In this document: positions 1 through 8,085 of the stretch, piece by piece
How positions within the stretch are numbered: the stretch's first letter is position 1
How the letters are laid out: each line of letters starts with the position of its first letter
Assembly (NCBI GenBank): GCA_013816615.1
Contig: JACDED010000011.1
Span: 1 to 58,969, forward strand
Direction: 5' to 3'
Length of the DNA: 58,969 nt
Source of the DNA: Bacteroidota bacterium
GTDB taxonomy: Bacteria > Bacteroidota > Bacteroidia > B-17B0 > Aurantibacillaceae
Notes under the pieces: model-generated
Seen by the model: only the letters and a program-made list of their open reading frames with translations
Told to the model about the DNA's origin: nothing
Database searches by the model: none
Made by a program: the position numbers and the translations under genes

Positions 1-103
1 AGGAAAAGATATGCCCGCAGGAACTTATTTTTATATTATTAAAGCAACCGGTAAAGACGGAACTGAATACGATAAAAAAGGCAACGTGAGCATTTACAGG
101 TAA
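1..103 (+). CDS. 3' end of a T9SS type B-sorted surface protein (partial)
   Basis: Only the last 33 codons are present, with the stop at 101-103. They encode the end of a gliding-motility-associated (type B, CHU_C) C-terminal sorting domain: the pattern G-T-Y-F-Y-I-I then a Y-D-K-K-G turn and a final V-S-I-Y-R. It is identical in protein sequence to the end of the next gene. In this family the tail directs a secreted protein through the type IX system. The N-terminal part lies outside the window, so the cargo function is unknown. Confidence 0.85.
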   Translation, partial: GKDMPAGTYFYIIKATGKDGTEYDKKGNVSIYR

Positions 104-119
104 AAAAATCTAAATTTAA
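1..119 (+). repeat. direct repeat copy 1 of a T9SS C-terminal tail
   Basis: Bases 1-119 match 3331-3449 with a single difference (G at 88, A at 3418). The difference is synonymous, GTG versus GTA for valine. The match continues 16 bases past the stop codon and then ends abruptly. It reflects paralogues kept alike by recent duplication or conversion, or an assembly break at a repeat. Confidence 0.95.
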
Positions 120-153
120 AAATCCAGAAAAAATATTTTTCTCTGGATTTTTA
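118..153 (+). terminator. hairpin terminator after the partial gene
   Basis: An 11-bp perfect inverted repeat (118-128 and 142-152, arm AAAAATCCAGA) lies 14 bases after the stop and ends in a T run. It fits a factor-independent terminator; the A/T flanks would also allow function on the other strand. Confidence 0.75.
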
Positions 154-181
154 GATTTAACACTATTTGGTAAGGTATTTG

Positions 182-189
182 TACATTTG
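182..189 (+). promoter_or_regulatory. possible -7 box TACATTTG
   Basis: TACATTTG fits the Bacteroidota TAnnTTTG -7 consensus and lies about 90 bases upstream of the next start codon. The nearest upstream TTTG (166-169) is closer than usual, so this is only a candidate. Confidence 0.3.
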
Positions 190-280
190 TATTTAGAAAC
201 AGTTTTTTCTTCAAAAAGTAACGACTGGTTAGTATGACAATAAAAAAAGAACATCACCTATTTTATAAAAACGCTCACTT

Positions 281-3200
281 ATGAAAAAAATTATCTCACT
301 CATTTGTATGTTGGTTTGTTTGTATTCAAACGCTCAAACTACCTGCCCCAATGCTCAGCCTTTTTGTGCCGGTGGAACTTCGGGAGTTAACTTTCCAGCT
401 TCGATTAATCAACCGGATGCTTATTCTACTGCATATAATTGTTTAGGTACTACACCAAATCCTGCCTGGTATTATTTACAGGTTTCTACGAGCGGTAATA
501 TCGATCTTTATATTGCCGGTACGGGTAATCAGGATGTTGATTTTATTTGCTGGGGTCCGTTTACAACCTATTCAACTATATGTAATAATTTAAGTCCTAT
601 TAATGGAAATAACGTTGTTGATTGCAGTTATTCATCAAGCCCTACAGAGACCTGTAATATCGTTGGTGCTGTTGCTGGTCAATATTACATGGTGCTTATC
701 ACTAATTTTTCTAATGTAACGCAAAACATTGTATTTAATCAGATTGGCGGAAGTGGTACAACTAACTGTGGTTTACTTGCTAATAATTCATCAATTTGCG
801 CGGGTGGTTCAGCTACTATTACAGCCAATAATGCATCTAACCTTTCTAATCCATCATTTTCCCTTAACCCGGGAGCTCAAACTTCTCCAACACCTACATT
901 TGTTGTTACACCTTTAGCAACAACCAATTATACGGTTTATGTTACAGGGATGAATAGCCAAAGCCAGGTAGTTACACAAACTGCAGTAGCAACGGTAACA
1001 GTAAAGCCACAGCCCGCTGCGGCACCAACTCTAACGCAAGCCAGCTGTACAAGTACTGTAAATGCATTTAATGTTGGATTAACATTTTTACCTGCATCGC
1101 CGGTTCCCGGTTACACGATCACATGGTCGCCAATACCTAATGGTATTACCGGGCCAACGCAAACTTCAGCTACCGGTGGTATAGCTGCAGGTCAGTATAA
1201 TGCTACGATCACAGCCGCAGGAGGATGTTCAACTACAACGAGTTTCAGTATCAATCCAACACCGGCTCCTGCAGTATTTAACCTTGTACCGGGTGCAAGT
1301 GTTTATACAGTAACATGCGCGCAACCAACTGTTGTTATAAATGCAAACCCTCCTAGTAATACTTATTCATGGACCAATGGCGTTTCTCCTCCTCAAACAG
1401 GCCCAACGGGTAACTTTGACGCATTAAGTTTAGGAACATGGAGTTGTTTTTGCATTAACCCAACTTCAGGTTGTACAAGTATGCAGGTATTTACAGTTAC
1501 ACAAAATGTAAGTGTCCCGGCAGCTACAGTAAGCCCTTTGAACCAAAATATTACGTGTAATTTATCTTCAGTAACAACGGTTACGGCAGTTGCTAACCCA
1601 ACAACCAATATTACGCATTCATGGATATCACCCTCAGGTGGTACCTTAACTGCAGGTTCGCCTACGGCTATATTTTTACCCGGTCAAACAGGTACTTTTA
1701 CGCATTGCATTGTAAATAATTTAAATGGCTGTTCGAGCTGTACTACTTTTAGCGTAGCATCTTTAGCTGCTTTTCCAACGTATAGTGTAAGCAGCCCTCA
1801 GCAATTTACAATAGGTTGCAGCACTACAAGTTTAACAAGCATTAATATTTCTAATGTTGGCACTTATACAGCACCAAATACACCAGCAACAGGTGGGCCG
1901 GTAACCTATACAGTATTGCCACCAAGCTTTACAGGACCCACCTATACACTTGGAGGCTCATCTGTATATACAGTAAATGTACCGGGTACTTATACTGTAA
2001 TAACAAAAGACATGACCAATGGCTGCGAAACGCATGTTCAGGTTTCTATTATTACTAACACCTCTGTGCCAACTATAACGGCCACAGCAGTTACACCAAC
2101 CTTGAGCTGTTATAACCCAAAAACGATATTGCAAGGCGTAAGCGGCACACCAAATGTATCCTACAGTTGGGCATTTGCGGGCCCACCGGCAGGTCAATTG
2201 CCAAATGATACTATAACAGTATTTACCACCACGGCAGTGGCTACACAAACTGTAGGTACTTATACGTTAACTATAACAGATAATATAAATAAATGTAAGA
2301 GTACACAAACCTTAACTATTTACCAGGATACTAAACCGCCAATAGCATTAATAACGGGCAGTAACCAGATAACATGTACAACACCAAGTATTAATTTAAC
2401 CAATGGAAGCTCAAGTGCACCAACCAATAGTGTGTTCGTGCATCCACTTGCATCAATTGGTTATTCATGGACAGGTCCCTCACCACAGGACCCGGCCCAG
2501 GTTAGCTCAACGTATTTAGCATATACACCTGGCGTATATACAATGGTAACAATGGATATGAATAACGGTTGTAAAGCAACAGCAACAAAAACAATAACAG
2601 ATAACAGGATCTACCCCATTGTAAATAATCCAAATCCGCCACCACCGTTTATATTGGATTGTGGCCCTTTAGGTACTACCAATGCTACTATCTATCCAAT
2701 TTTAAGCGGTACTACTACAGCTTTTACTTATTCATGGTTAGCTGTACCAACGGTTTCTTTTAGCTCATTTACTTCGTCAGTTACAACTGTAAATAAACAG
2801 GGTGTTTATAGAATATTTGTGACCAACCCTGCAAACGGTTGTGTATCGAGTGGAAATGTAACAGTTATCAATGGGGCATTAACAGGAGATTTTACACCAA
2901 ACCCACAAACAGGGTATGCACCATTAAATGTAAGCTTTAGCAACTCAGCATCATCATCATCGTCAACCACACCCACATCAAGTATTACTTCTGCCTGGAG
3001 CTTTGGAAATGGTACAAGCTCTGTAACAGCTAATGTGAACATTTCACCAACTACAACGTATACAAATGCGGGTACTTATACAGTAACCATGTATGTAGTG
3101 AAAGGAACCTGTATGGATACGGTTGTGAAAGTGATCACGGTTGAATTACCATCTAAACTGGATGTGCCAAACGTGTTTACACCAAATGGTGATGGAAACA

Positions 3201-3433
3201 ATGATACCTTCTTCTTAAAAGTTCAAAATGTAAGTGAAATTCATGCGTATATTTTTGACCGTTGGGGTAACCAGGTTTACGAAACTACAAGTAACACCGG
3301 AAACATTACCTGGGATGGTAAAACCGCTTCAGGAAAAGATATGCCCGCAGGAACTTATTTTTATATTATTAAAGCAACCGGTAAAGACGGAACTGAATAC
3401 GATAAAAAAGGCAACGTAAGCATTTACAGGTAA
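281..3433 (+). CDS. Large secreted Ig/PKD-repeat protein with T9SS type B sorting domain
   Basis: This is a 1050-residue surface or secreted protein. A Sec signal peptide covers about residues 1-19 (K-K, hydrophobic core, ending S-N-A-Q). The N-terminal domain has paired cysteines. It is followed by many Thr/Ser/Pro-rich beta-sandwich repeats with regularly spaced C-x(n)-W and Y-T/T-V strand motifs, a PKD-like domain at about 868-953 (W-S-F-G-N-G), and a type B C-terminal domain at about 962-1050 (V-F-T-P-N-G-D-G-N-N-D ... D-R-W-G-N-Q-V). Proteins of this class are exported by the type IX system and often act in adhesion or gliding. The specific ligand cannot be inferred. It is followed by its own terminator and is probably monocistronic. 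The tail is shared almost exactly with the gene fragment at the window start. Confidence 0.92.
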   Translation: MKKIISLICMLVCLYSNAQTTCPNAQPFCAGGTSGVNFPASINQPDAYSTAYNCLGTTPNPAWYYLQVSTSGNIDLYIAGTGNQDVDFICWGPFTTYSTICNNLSPINGNNVVDCSYSSSPTETCNIVGAVAGQYYMVLITNFSNVTQNIVFNQIGGSGTTNCGLLANNSSICAGGSATITANNASNLSNPSFSLNPGAQTSPTPTFVVTPLATTNYTVYVTGMNSQSQVVTQTAVATVTVKPQPAAAPTLTQASCTSTVNAFNVGLTFLPASPVPGYTITWSPIPNGITGPTQTSATGGIAAGQYNATITAAGGCSTTTSFSINPTPAPAVFNLVPGASVYTVTCAQPTVVINANPPSNTYSWTNGVSPPQTGPTGNFDALSLGTWSCFCINPTSGCTSMQVFTVTQNVSVPAATVSPLNQNITCNLSSVTTVTAVANPTTNITHSWISPSGGTLTAGSPTAIFLPGQTGTFTHCIVNNLNGCSSCTTFSVASLAAFPTYSVSSPQQFTIGCSTTSLTSINISNVGTYTAPNTPATGGPVTYTVLPPSFTGPTYTLGGSSVYTVNVPGTYTVITKDMTNGCETHVQVSIITNTSVPTITATAVTPTLSCYNPKTILQGVSGTPNVSYSWAFAGPPAGQLPNDTITVFTTTAVATQTVGTYTLTITDNINKCKSTQTLTIYQDTKPPIALITGSNQITCTTPSINLTNGSSSAPTNSVFVHPLASIGYSWTGPSPQDPAQVSSTYLAYTPGVYTMVTMDMNNGCKATATKTITDNRIYPIVNNPNPPPPFILDCGPLGTTNATIYPILSGTTTAFTYSWLAVPTVSFSSFTSSVTTVNKQGVYRIFVTNPANGCVSSGNVTVINGALTGDFTPNPQTGYAPLNVSFSNSASSSSSTTPTSSITSAWSFGNGTSSVTANVNISPTTTYTNAGTYTVTMYVVKGTCMDTVVKVITVELPSKLDVPNVFTPNGDGNNDTFFLKVQNVSEIHAYIFDRWGNQVYETTSNTGNITWDGKTASGKDMPAGTYFYIIKATGKDGTEYDKKGNVSIYR

Positions 3434-3449
3434 AAAAATCTAAATTTAA
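3331..3449 (+). repeat. direct repeat copy 2 of a T9SS C-terminal tail
   Basis: This is the second copy of the 119-base segment found at 1-119, with one synonymous difference. It covers the last 33 codons of the gene and 16 bases beyond the stop. Confidence 0.95.
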
Positions 3450-3453
3450 TAAC

Positions 3454-3487
3454 ATCCCGGTAAAGTAAATTTATCGGGATTTTTTTT
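3454..3487 (+). terminator. terminator after the T9SS type B gene
   Basis: An 11-bp stem (ATCCCGGTAAA with TTTATCGGGAT, one G-T pair) is followed directly by seven Ts. It lies 20 bases after the stop codon. Confidence 0.85.
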
Positions 3488-3519
3488 GCCCGAAAACTTC
3501 TCTTTTCCAAATAAAACCT

Positions 3520-3527
3520 TAAATTTG
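3520..3527 (+). promoter_or_regulatory. -7 box of the sucC promoter
   Basis: TAAATTTG matches the Bacteroidota -7 consensus exactly and lies 46 bases before the sucC start, just after the preceding terminator. No convincing TTTG -33 box was found. Confidence 0.5.
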
Positions 3528-3573
3528 AAGCACATTAGTTATGTATTACAAGCACATTATTTAAACCAATTAT

Positions 3574-4767
3574 ATGAATATTCACGAATATCAGGGAAAA
3601 AGCATTTTAAAAAGTTTTGGCGTTGCAATCCAGGAAGGAATTGTTGTTGAAACTGCTGAACAAGCTGTTGCGGCCGCTAAAGAATTAAAAACAAAATACA
3701 ATAGCGATTGGGTTGTTGTTAAAGCGCAAATTCACGCTGGTGGTCGTGGTAAAGGCGGTGGAGTTAAATTAGCAAAAAATTTAGATGAGGTTAAAGAAAA
3801 AGCTTCCGCTATTTTGGGCATGCATTTAATAACCCCACAAACCAGCGCAACAGGTAAATTGGTAAATAAAGTTTTGATCACACAGGATGTTTATTATCCC
3901 GGTGCCTCAGAGATAAAAGAATTTTATATGAGCGTACTTTTAGATCGCGCTAAAGGTAGAAACACGATTGTATATAGTACCGAAGGTGGTATGGATATTG
4001 AGCACGTTGCAGAAACAACTCCTGAAAAGATCTGGAAAGAAGAGATCGATCCACGCGTTGGTATCCAGGCATTCCAGGCACGTAAGATTGCTTTTAACTT
4101 AGGTTTAAGCGGTAATTCTTTTAAAGAAATGGTGAAGTTCACCATGACCTTATACAAAGCTTACGACAGTATTGATGCTTCTTTATTTGAAATTAATCCT
4201 GTTTTAAAAACAAGTGATGATAAAATAATTGCTGTAGATAGTAAAGTTTCTTTTGATGATAATGGTTTATACCGTCATCCTGATTACGAAGCAATGCGCG
4301 ATATTACAGAAGAAGATCCAACGGATGTTGAAGCACGTTTAGCAGAATTAAATTATGTAAAACTAGACGGTAACGTGGGTTGCATGGTTAACGGTGCAGG
4401 TTTGGCAATGGCTACAATGGATATTATTAAATTAAGCGGTGGCGAGCCTGCTAATTTCCTTGATGTGGGTGGTACAGCAAACGCTGAACGCGTTGAAAAA
4501 GCATTCCGCATTATTTTAAAAGATAAAAATGTAAAAGCTATTTTAGTAAATATTTTTGGTGGAATTGTACGTTGCGACCGTGTGGCGCAAGGTATTGTTG
4601 ATGCTTACAAAAACATGGGTACTATTAACGTGCCGATTATTGTACGTTTACAAGGCACAAATGCCGAAGAAGCTAAAAAGATCATTGATCAATCAGGCTT
4701 AAAAGTGTACTCTGCTATCGAATTTCATGAAGCAGCTTCCCTTGTAAATAAATTATTAAAAAACTAA
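3574..4767 (+). CDS. sucC: Succinate--CoA ligase (ADP-forming) subunit beta
   Basis: This is the beta subunit of succinyl-CoA synthetase. With the alpha subunit it converts succinyl-CoA, ADP and phosphate to succinate, CoA and ATP in the TCA cycle. The protein has 397 residues, close to the usual length of about 390. It begins with the family M-N-I-H-E-Y-Q-G-K. An ATP-grasp domain follows with the glycine-rich loop G-G-R-G-K-G-G-G, and then the CoA-ligase flavodoxin-like half with G-N-V-G-C-M-V-N-G-A-G-L-A and F-L-D-V-G-G. The sucD partner is not adjacent, so the subunits are encoded apart. It is read from its own promoter, and the two downstream secreted-protein genes may be cotranscribed (36-base gap). 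Confidence 0.97.
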   Translation: MNIHEYQGKSILKSFGVAIQEGIVVETAEQAVAAAKELKTKYNSDWVVVKAQIHAGGRGKGGGVKLAKNLDEVKEKASAILGMHLITPQTSATGKLVNKVLITQDVYYPGASEIKEFYMSVLLDRAKGRNTIVYSTEGGMDIEHVAETTPEKIWKEEIDPRVGIQAFQARKIAFNLGLSGNSFKEMVKFTMTLYKAYDSIDASLFEINPVLKTSDDKIIAVDSKVSFDDNGLYRHPDYEAMRDITEEDPTDVEARLAELNYVKLDGNVGCMVNGAGLAMATMDIIKLSGGEPANFLDVGGTANAERVEKAFRIILKDKNVKAILVNIFGGIVRCDRVAQGIVDAYKNMGTINVPIIVRLQGTNAEEAKKIIDQSGLKVYSAIEFHEAASLVNKLLKN

Positions 4768-4803
4768 AAAAAACAATATCTTTAAAAAATATAACAAGAA
4801 CCG

Positions 4804-5694
4804 ATGAACAAATCAACTCTATTATTTTTATCTGCAATAACTGCATTTACCTTTAGCAGTTGCGGAGGCGGAGAAAAATCCGAAGACATTGAAACAGGAG
4901 ATTCTGTAAAAACAGAAGAGCCGCAAGTTAACCCGGTATCCGAAACTTTTTTCCAGGTACCATCTCCCGGTGAGATGCTAACGTTTATTAAAATGGTTGG
5001 CAAAAACACAAAAGATGTGTCGTTTTTGAATTCACCATCAAACGAAAAAAAATATACTGATGCAAAATCAAAAGCTATAAATTTTGGTATTTACAGTTGC
5101 GATCTTAGCTATTGCAGTATTTTTAATATTGGTTCAGAAGCATTAAAATATTTTAAAACAGTAAAAGTAATGGGCGACCAAATTGGCGTTTCTACTGCTA
5201 TTAAGCCAGAAGTTTTAAAACGTTTAGAGAGCAATGTAGGATCTTCAGATTCATTAGCTGTAATTACTGATGATGTTTATTTCTCATCTTTCGAAGCTTT
5301 AGAAGATAGCAAACAAGGCCCAACATTAGCATTAGTTGTTGCAGGTGGTTGGTTAGAAAGTATCTTTATAGCGGTTAACCTTGCAAAATTTGAAGAAAAG
5401 AGCCCGGTTATCGAGCGTTTAGCGGATCAAAAATATACTTTAGAGAATTTAGTTGAATTTTTAAAGAAACACGAAACTGATGCAAACGTGGCAGCTGTAA
5501 AAGCAGACTTTGACGGTTTATTAGCAGAGTTTAATAAGATCAGCGAAAAAGATGCTACTGCTGCAGGTGGTAAAGAAGGAAGTAAAACTGCAATGCTGGG
5601 TGGTGGAAAACAATTATACATTACTAAAGAAGTTTACGATGCGATCGTTGCGAAAATTAAATCAATCCGTAACTCTTATACATTAACTAAATAA
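4804..5694 (+). CDS. Lipoprotein of unknown function
   Basis: This is a 296-residue predicted lipoprotein. A short N-terminal signal ends in an F-S-S-C lipobox with Cys at about residue 20, followed by Gly-Gly and an acidic, disordered stretch. The body is mainly helical with no motif I recognise. A Gly-rich loop (M-L-G-G-G-K) lies near the C-terminus. It follows sucC by 36 bases and precedes the next secreted-protein gene by 9 bases, so the three may share a transcript. I do not assign a function. Confidence 0.8.
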   Translation: MNKSTLLFLSAITAFTFSSCGGGEKSEDIETGDSVKTEEPQVNPVSETFFQVPSPGEMLTFIKMVGKNTKDVSFLNSPSNEKKYTDAKSKAINFGIYSCDLSYCSIFNIGSEALKYFKTVKVMGDQIGVSTAIKPEVLKRLESNVGSSDSLAVITDDVYFSSFEALEDSKQGPTLALVVAGGWLESIFIAVNLAKFEEKSPVIERLADQKYTLENLVEFLKKHETDANVAAVKADFDGLLAEFNKISEKDATAAGGKEGSKTAMLGGGKQLYITKEVYDAIVAKIKSIRNSYTLTK

Positions 5695-5703
5695 AATTAT
5701 CCC

Positions 5704-6189
5704 ATGAAATACTTTTTATCCGTATTAATAGCTCTTGTAATAAGCTCATCATCGTTCGCTCAGGCCGGTGTTTGTGGAAACTTCCATAAAAAATATTGCA
5801 AATTAGAAAAAGATAAAGGCGCAGATTGGCAATACAATGCCCAAAGCAAAAGCGGTTTATTTAACCAGGGTATGGTTTCTAAATTACGTTGTGTGATTTA
5901 TAAAGGCATGGATTACAGAATTTCAGTATGTTGCGAAACTGTATTAGGTGATAAAGTTAGCTACAAGATCTTCGATTCACGTACAAACGAAATGTTGTTC
6001 AATAACTCAACAGCAGAAGATACACAAGTGTTCGAATTTCAAAGTGTAAGTACGCGTCAGTTAATTATTGAAGTAGTGGTTCCACAAGGCGCTACCGAAA
6101 AAGACAAGCACAAAGCTACAGATGCAGCTTGCGTTGGCTTATTAATTGAGCACAAGATCACTGATAAATCAGGTTTCTCTACATACTAA
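5704..6189 (+). CDS. Secreted protein of unknown function
   Basis: This is a 161-residue protein with a clear Sec signal peptide (about residues 1-20, ending S-F-A-Q-A). The mature part is beta-rich and contains several cysteines, including an early C-G-N-F-H-K-K-Y-C pair and a C-C pair near residue 78, which suggests disulfides in the periplasm or outside. It follows the lipoprotein gene by 9 bases and ends in a strong terminator, so it closes the sucC transcript. I recognise no domain. Confidence 0.8.
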   Translation: MKYFLSVLIALVISSSSFAQAGVCGNFHKKYCKLEKDKGADWQYNAQSKSGLFNQGMVSKLRCVIYKGMDYRISVCCETVLGDKVSYKIFDSRTNEMLFNNSTAEDTQVFEFQSVSTRQLIIEVVVPQGATEKDKHKATDAACVGLLIEHKITDKSGFSTY

Positions 6190-6208
6190 TCATAAATAAA
6201 CTTACTAA

Positions 6209-6239
6209 AAACCCAACCGGATACCGGCTGGGTTTTTTT
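6209..6239 (+). terminator. terminator after the sucC group
   Basis: AACCCAACCGG pairs with CCGGCTGGGTT (one mismatch, 3-base loop) and is followed by a run of Ts. Confidence 0.85.
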
Positions 6240-6242
6240 ATT

Positions 6243-6250
6243 TAAATTTG
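6243..6250 (+). promoter_or_regulatory. -7 box of the panB promoter
   Basis: TAAATTTG matches the -7 consensus. It lies 19 bases before the ATG at 6269 and overlaps the TTG codon at 6248 that would extend the reading frame, so it argues for the ATG start. Confidence 0.55.
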
Positions 6251-6268
6251 TTACCTAAATATTTTCAA

Positions 6269-7084
6269 ATGTCAGTTCATAAAGAAATAAAAAAAGTAAC
6301 CACTAACGTTTTACAGGAAATGAAACGTCGTGGTGAAAAAATTGCTATGCTAACTGCGTATGATTATACCATGGCAAAAATTATTGATAGCGCAGGTATT
6401 GATGTGATATTGGTTGGTGATAGCGCCAGTAATGTGATGGCAGGCCACGAAACAACCTTGCCTATTACATTGGATCAGATGATCTATCACGCAGGAAGTG
6501 TTATAAGAGCAATTAACAGGCCTTTGGTGATCGTAGATCTTCCGTTTGGATCTTACCAGGCCAATTCAAAAGAAGCATTAAATTCTGCCATTAGAATAAT
6601 GAAAGAAAGTGGTGCGCACGGTGTTAAATTAGAAGGTGGCCGCGAAATAAAAGAAAGTATTGAACGTATCTTAACTGCTGGTATTCCGGTAATGGGCCAT
6701 TTAGGTTTAACCCCACAAAGCATTTATAAATTCGGAACATATACCGTACGCGCTAAAGAAGAAGATGAAGCGGATCGTTTATTGGAAGATGCCAAATTAT
6801 TAGAGCAATACGGTTGTTTTGCTTTAGTGGTAGAAAAAATTCCCGCAACATTAGCAACAAAAGTTTCGCAAAGCATTCAAATACCTGTTATTGGTATTGG
6901 AGCAGGAGCGGGTACTGACGGACAAGTATTGGTGACGCATGACATGTTAGGCATGACGCATGAATTCAGTCCGCGTTTTTTACGCCGTTATTTAAATTTA
7001 TACGAAAGCATGGGTAACGCATTTAAACAATATATTGCTGATGTAAAAAGCAAAGATTTTCCGAGTGATAAAGAGCAATATTAA
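6269..7084 (+). CDS. panB: 3-methyl-2-oxobutanoate hydroxymethyltransferase
   Basis: PanB transfers a hydroxymethyl group from 5,10-methylene-tetrahydrofolate to alpha-ketoisovalerate to make ketopantoate, the first committed step toward pantothenate and CoA. The family signatures are visible: M-L-T-A-Y-D-Y-T near the N-terminus, the Mg-binding V-G-D-S-A loop, H-E-T-T-L-P-I-T, the K-L-E-G-G strand, G-H-L-G-L-T-P-Q and I-G-I-G-A-G. The length of 271 residues is typical. I chose the ATG at 6269 rather than a TTG 7 codons upstream, because the upstream codon sits in the promoter box and 6269 gives the conserved start of the family. Confidence 0.96.
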   Translation: MSVHKEIKKVTTNVLQEMKRRGEKIAMLTAYDYTMAKIIDSAGIDVILVGDSASNVMAGHETTLPITLDQMIYHAGSVIRAINRPLVIVDLPFGSYQANSKEALNSAIRIMKESGAHGVKLEGGREIKESIERILTAGIPVMGHLGLTPQSIYKFGTYTVRAKEEDEADRLLEDAKLLEQYGCFALVVEKIPATLATKVSQSIQIPVIGIGAGAGTDGQVLVTHDMLGMTHEFSPRFLRRYLNLYESMGNAFKQYIADVKSKDFPSDKEQY

Positions 7085-7099
7085 AAATATTTATTCAAC

Positions 7100-7131
7100 A
7101 AAAAAGCCTTTCAATTTTGAAAGGCTTTTTT
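7100..7131. terminator. bidirectional terminator between panB and the Omp28 gene
   Basis: A perfect 15-bp inverted repeat (7100-7114 and 7117-7131, core AAGCCTTTC) with A and T runs on its flanks separates two convergent genes. It can end transcripts from both sides. Confidence 0.9.
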
Positions 7132-7150
7132 GTTTTATATCTTTTATATT

Positions 7151-8059
7151 TTATCTGATCTTTACTTTCTCTACCTGTAAAATTTCTCTTGTCGCAGCAT
7201 TACAAACGAATACAACAGCGTAAAGATTTTTATCGTTTACTACAATTGGTTTAACTTCATTTACTGCAGGAGGATTCTTAACAATTGTGTATGCCATGCC
7301 GTTTACATTAAAATTATTATAAGAATATTTTACAGTATCGCCTGCTGCTTTAGGCGAAGTTGTTAATGCTTCACCCCATGTACTATTAACTGCGCCGCGT
7401 AACATGTGTTCAAATTCATAATCATCGATTTCTACACCATGATCATCCTGTTTGCCAACAATTCCTTCTTCTATTAAATAAATACAAGCGTTAAGGTTAG
7501 CACTATATGCAGTTTGAAAAATAGCCTTCACATCTGTATTTAAAGCACCGTTTATCGTATCATAATTTGTGGTTACATCTAACTTAACAATAAAAGGGTC
7601 GCTTTTAGCTGTAGGCATGATGCCAGCCCAAGCAGACCAATAAGCAGCAACTCCACTGGGAGGATAAGCTTTCCTGTTTATTAGACCGCTTGGATAGGTT
7701 CCTATAGCAAACCCCGAAGTGCCTTGTAATTTATCGCCGGCTTCTGTTCTGTAATCTGCTGTATATACACCATAAGGCTTTGCAAAGCTTCCTGCATGAA
7801 TTGCAATTACAACTAAACTACTGCCATTTGCAGTTGCTAAATTTTTCGCAACCGCTGTACCATCCGGGCAGTTAGGACATTGAGCACCGGTAAATTCTTC
7901 GAGTATTGTTTTTTTATAATTACTTACAGCAAGGTTATTTTTAGTAACGAAATTTGTTCCAACAATTGTATTCTTTTTTATAATAGGAGTTTTAATTCTA
8001 TCACAAGACATAAAAGAAACTGTGATTAAAACTATCGCTATTGAGATTAACTTTTTCAT
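7151..8059 (-). CDS. Omp28-family outer-membrane lipoprotein
   Basis: This is a 302-residue predicted lipoprotein (lipobox S-F-M-S-C, Cys at about 19) of the Omp28 family. That family combines a thioredoxin-like fold with beta-sheet domains and sits in the outer membrane of Bacteroidota. A C-P-N-C redox-type motif follows the L-E-E-F-T-G strand, as in the family. I chose the ATG at 8059; a TTG two codons upstream is less likely. It is the last gene of a minus-strand group with a DUF6029 barrel and a TlpA-like thioredoxin, which suggests a shared role in envelope thiol or metal handling (inference). Confidence 0.85.
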   Translation of the reverse strand: MKKLISIAIVLITVSFMSCDRIKTPIIKKNTIVGTNFVTKNNLAVSNYKKTILEEFTGAQCPNCPDGTAVAKNLATANGSSLVVIAIHAGSFAKPYGVYTADYRTEAGDKLQGTSGFAIGTYPSGLINRKAYPPSGVAAYWSAWAGIMPTAKSDPFIVKLDVTTNYDTINGALNTDVKAIFQTAYSANLNACIYLIEEGIVGKQDDHGVEIDDYEFEHMLRGAVNSTWGEALTTSPKAAGDTVKYSYNNFNVNGMAYTIVKNPPAVNEVKPIVVNDKNLYAVVFVCNAATREILQVEKVKIR

Positions 8060-8085
8060 GGTCAATTTATTTATACATAAAGATA

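Noticed and set aside
6248-6268. Upstream TTG start for panB
   Set aside because: It overlaps the TAAATTTG promoter box, and the ATG at 6269 gives the conserved protein start.
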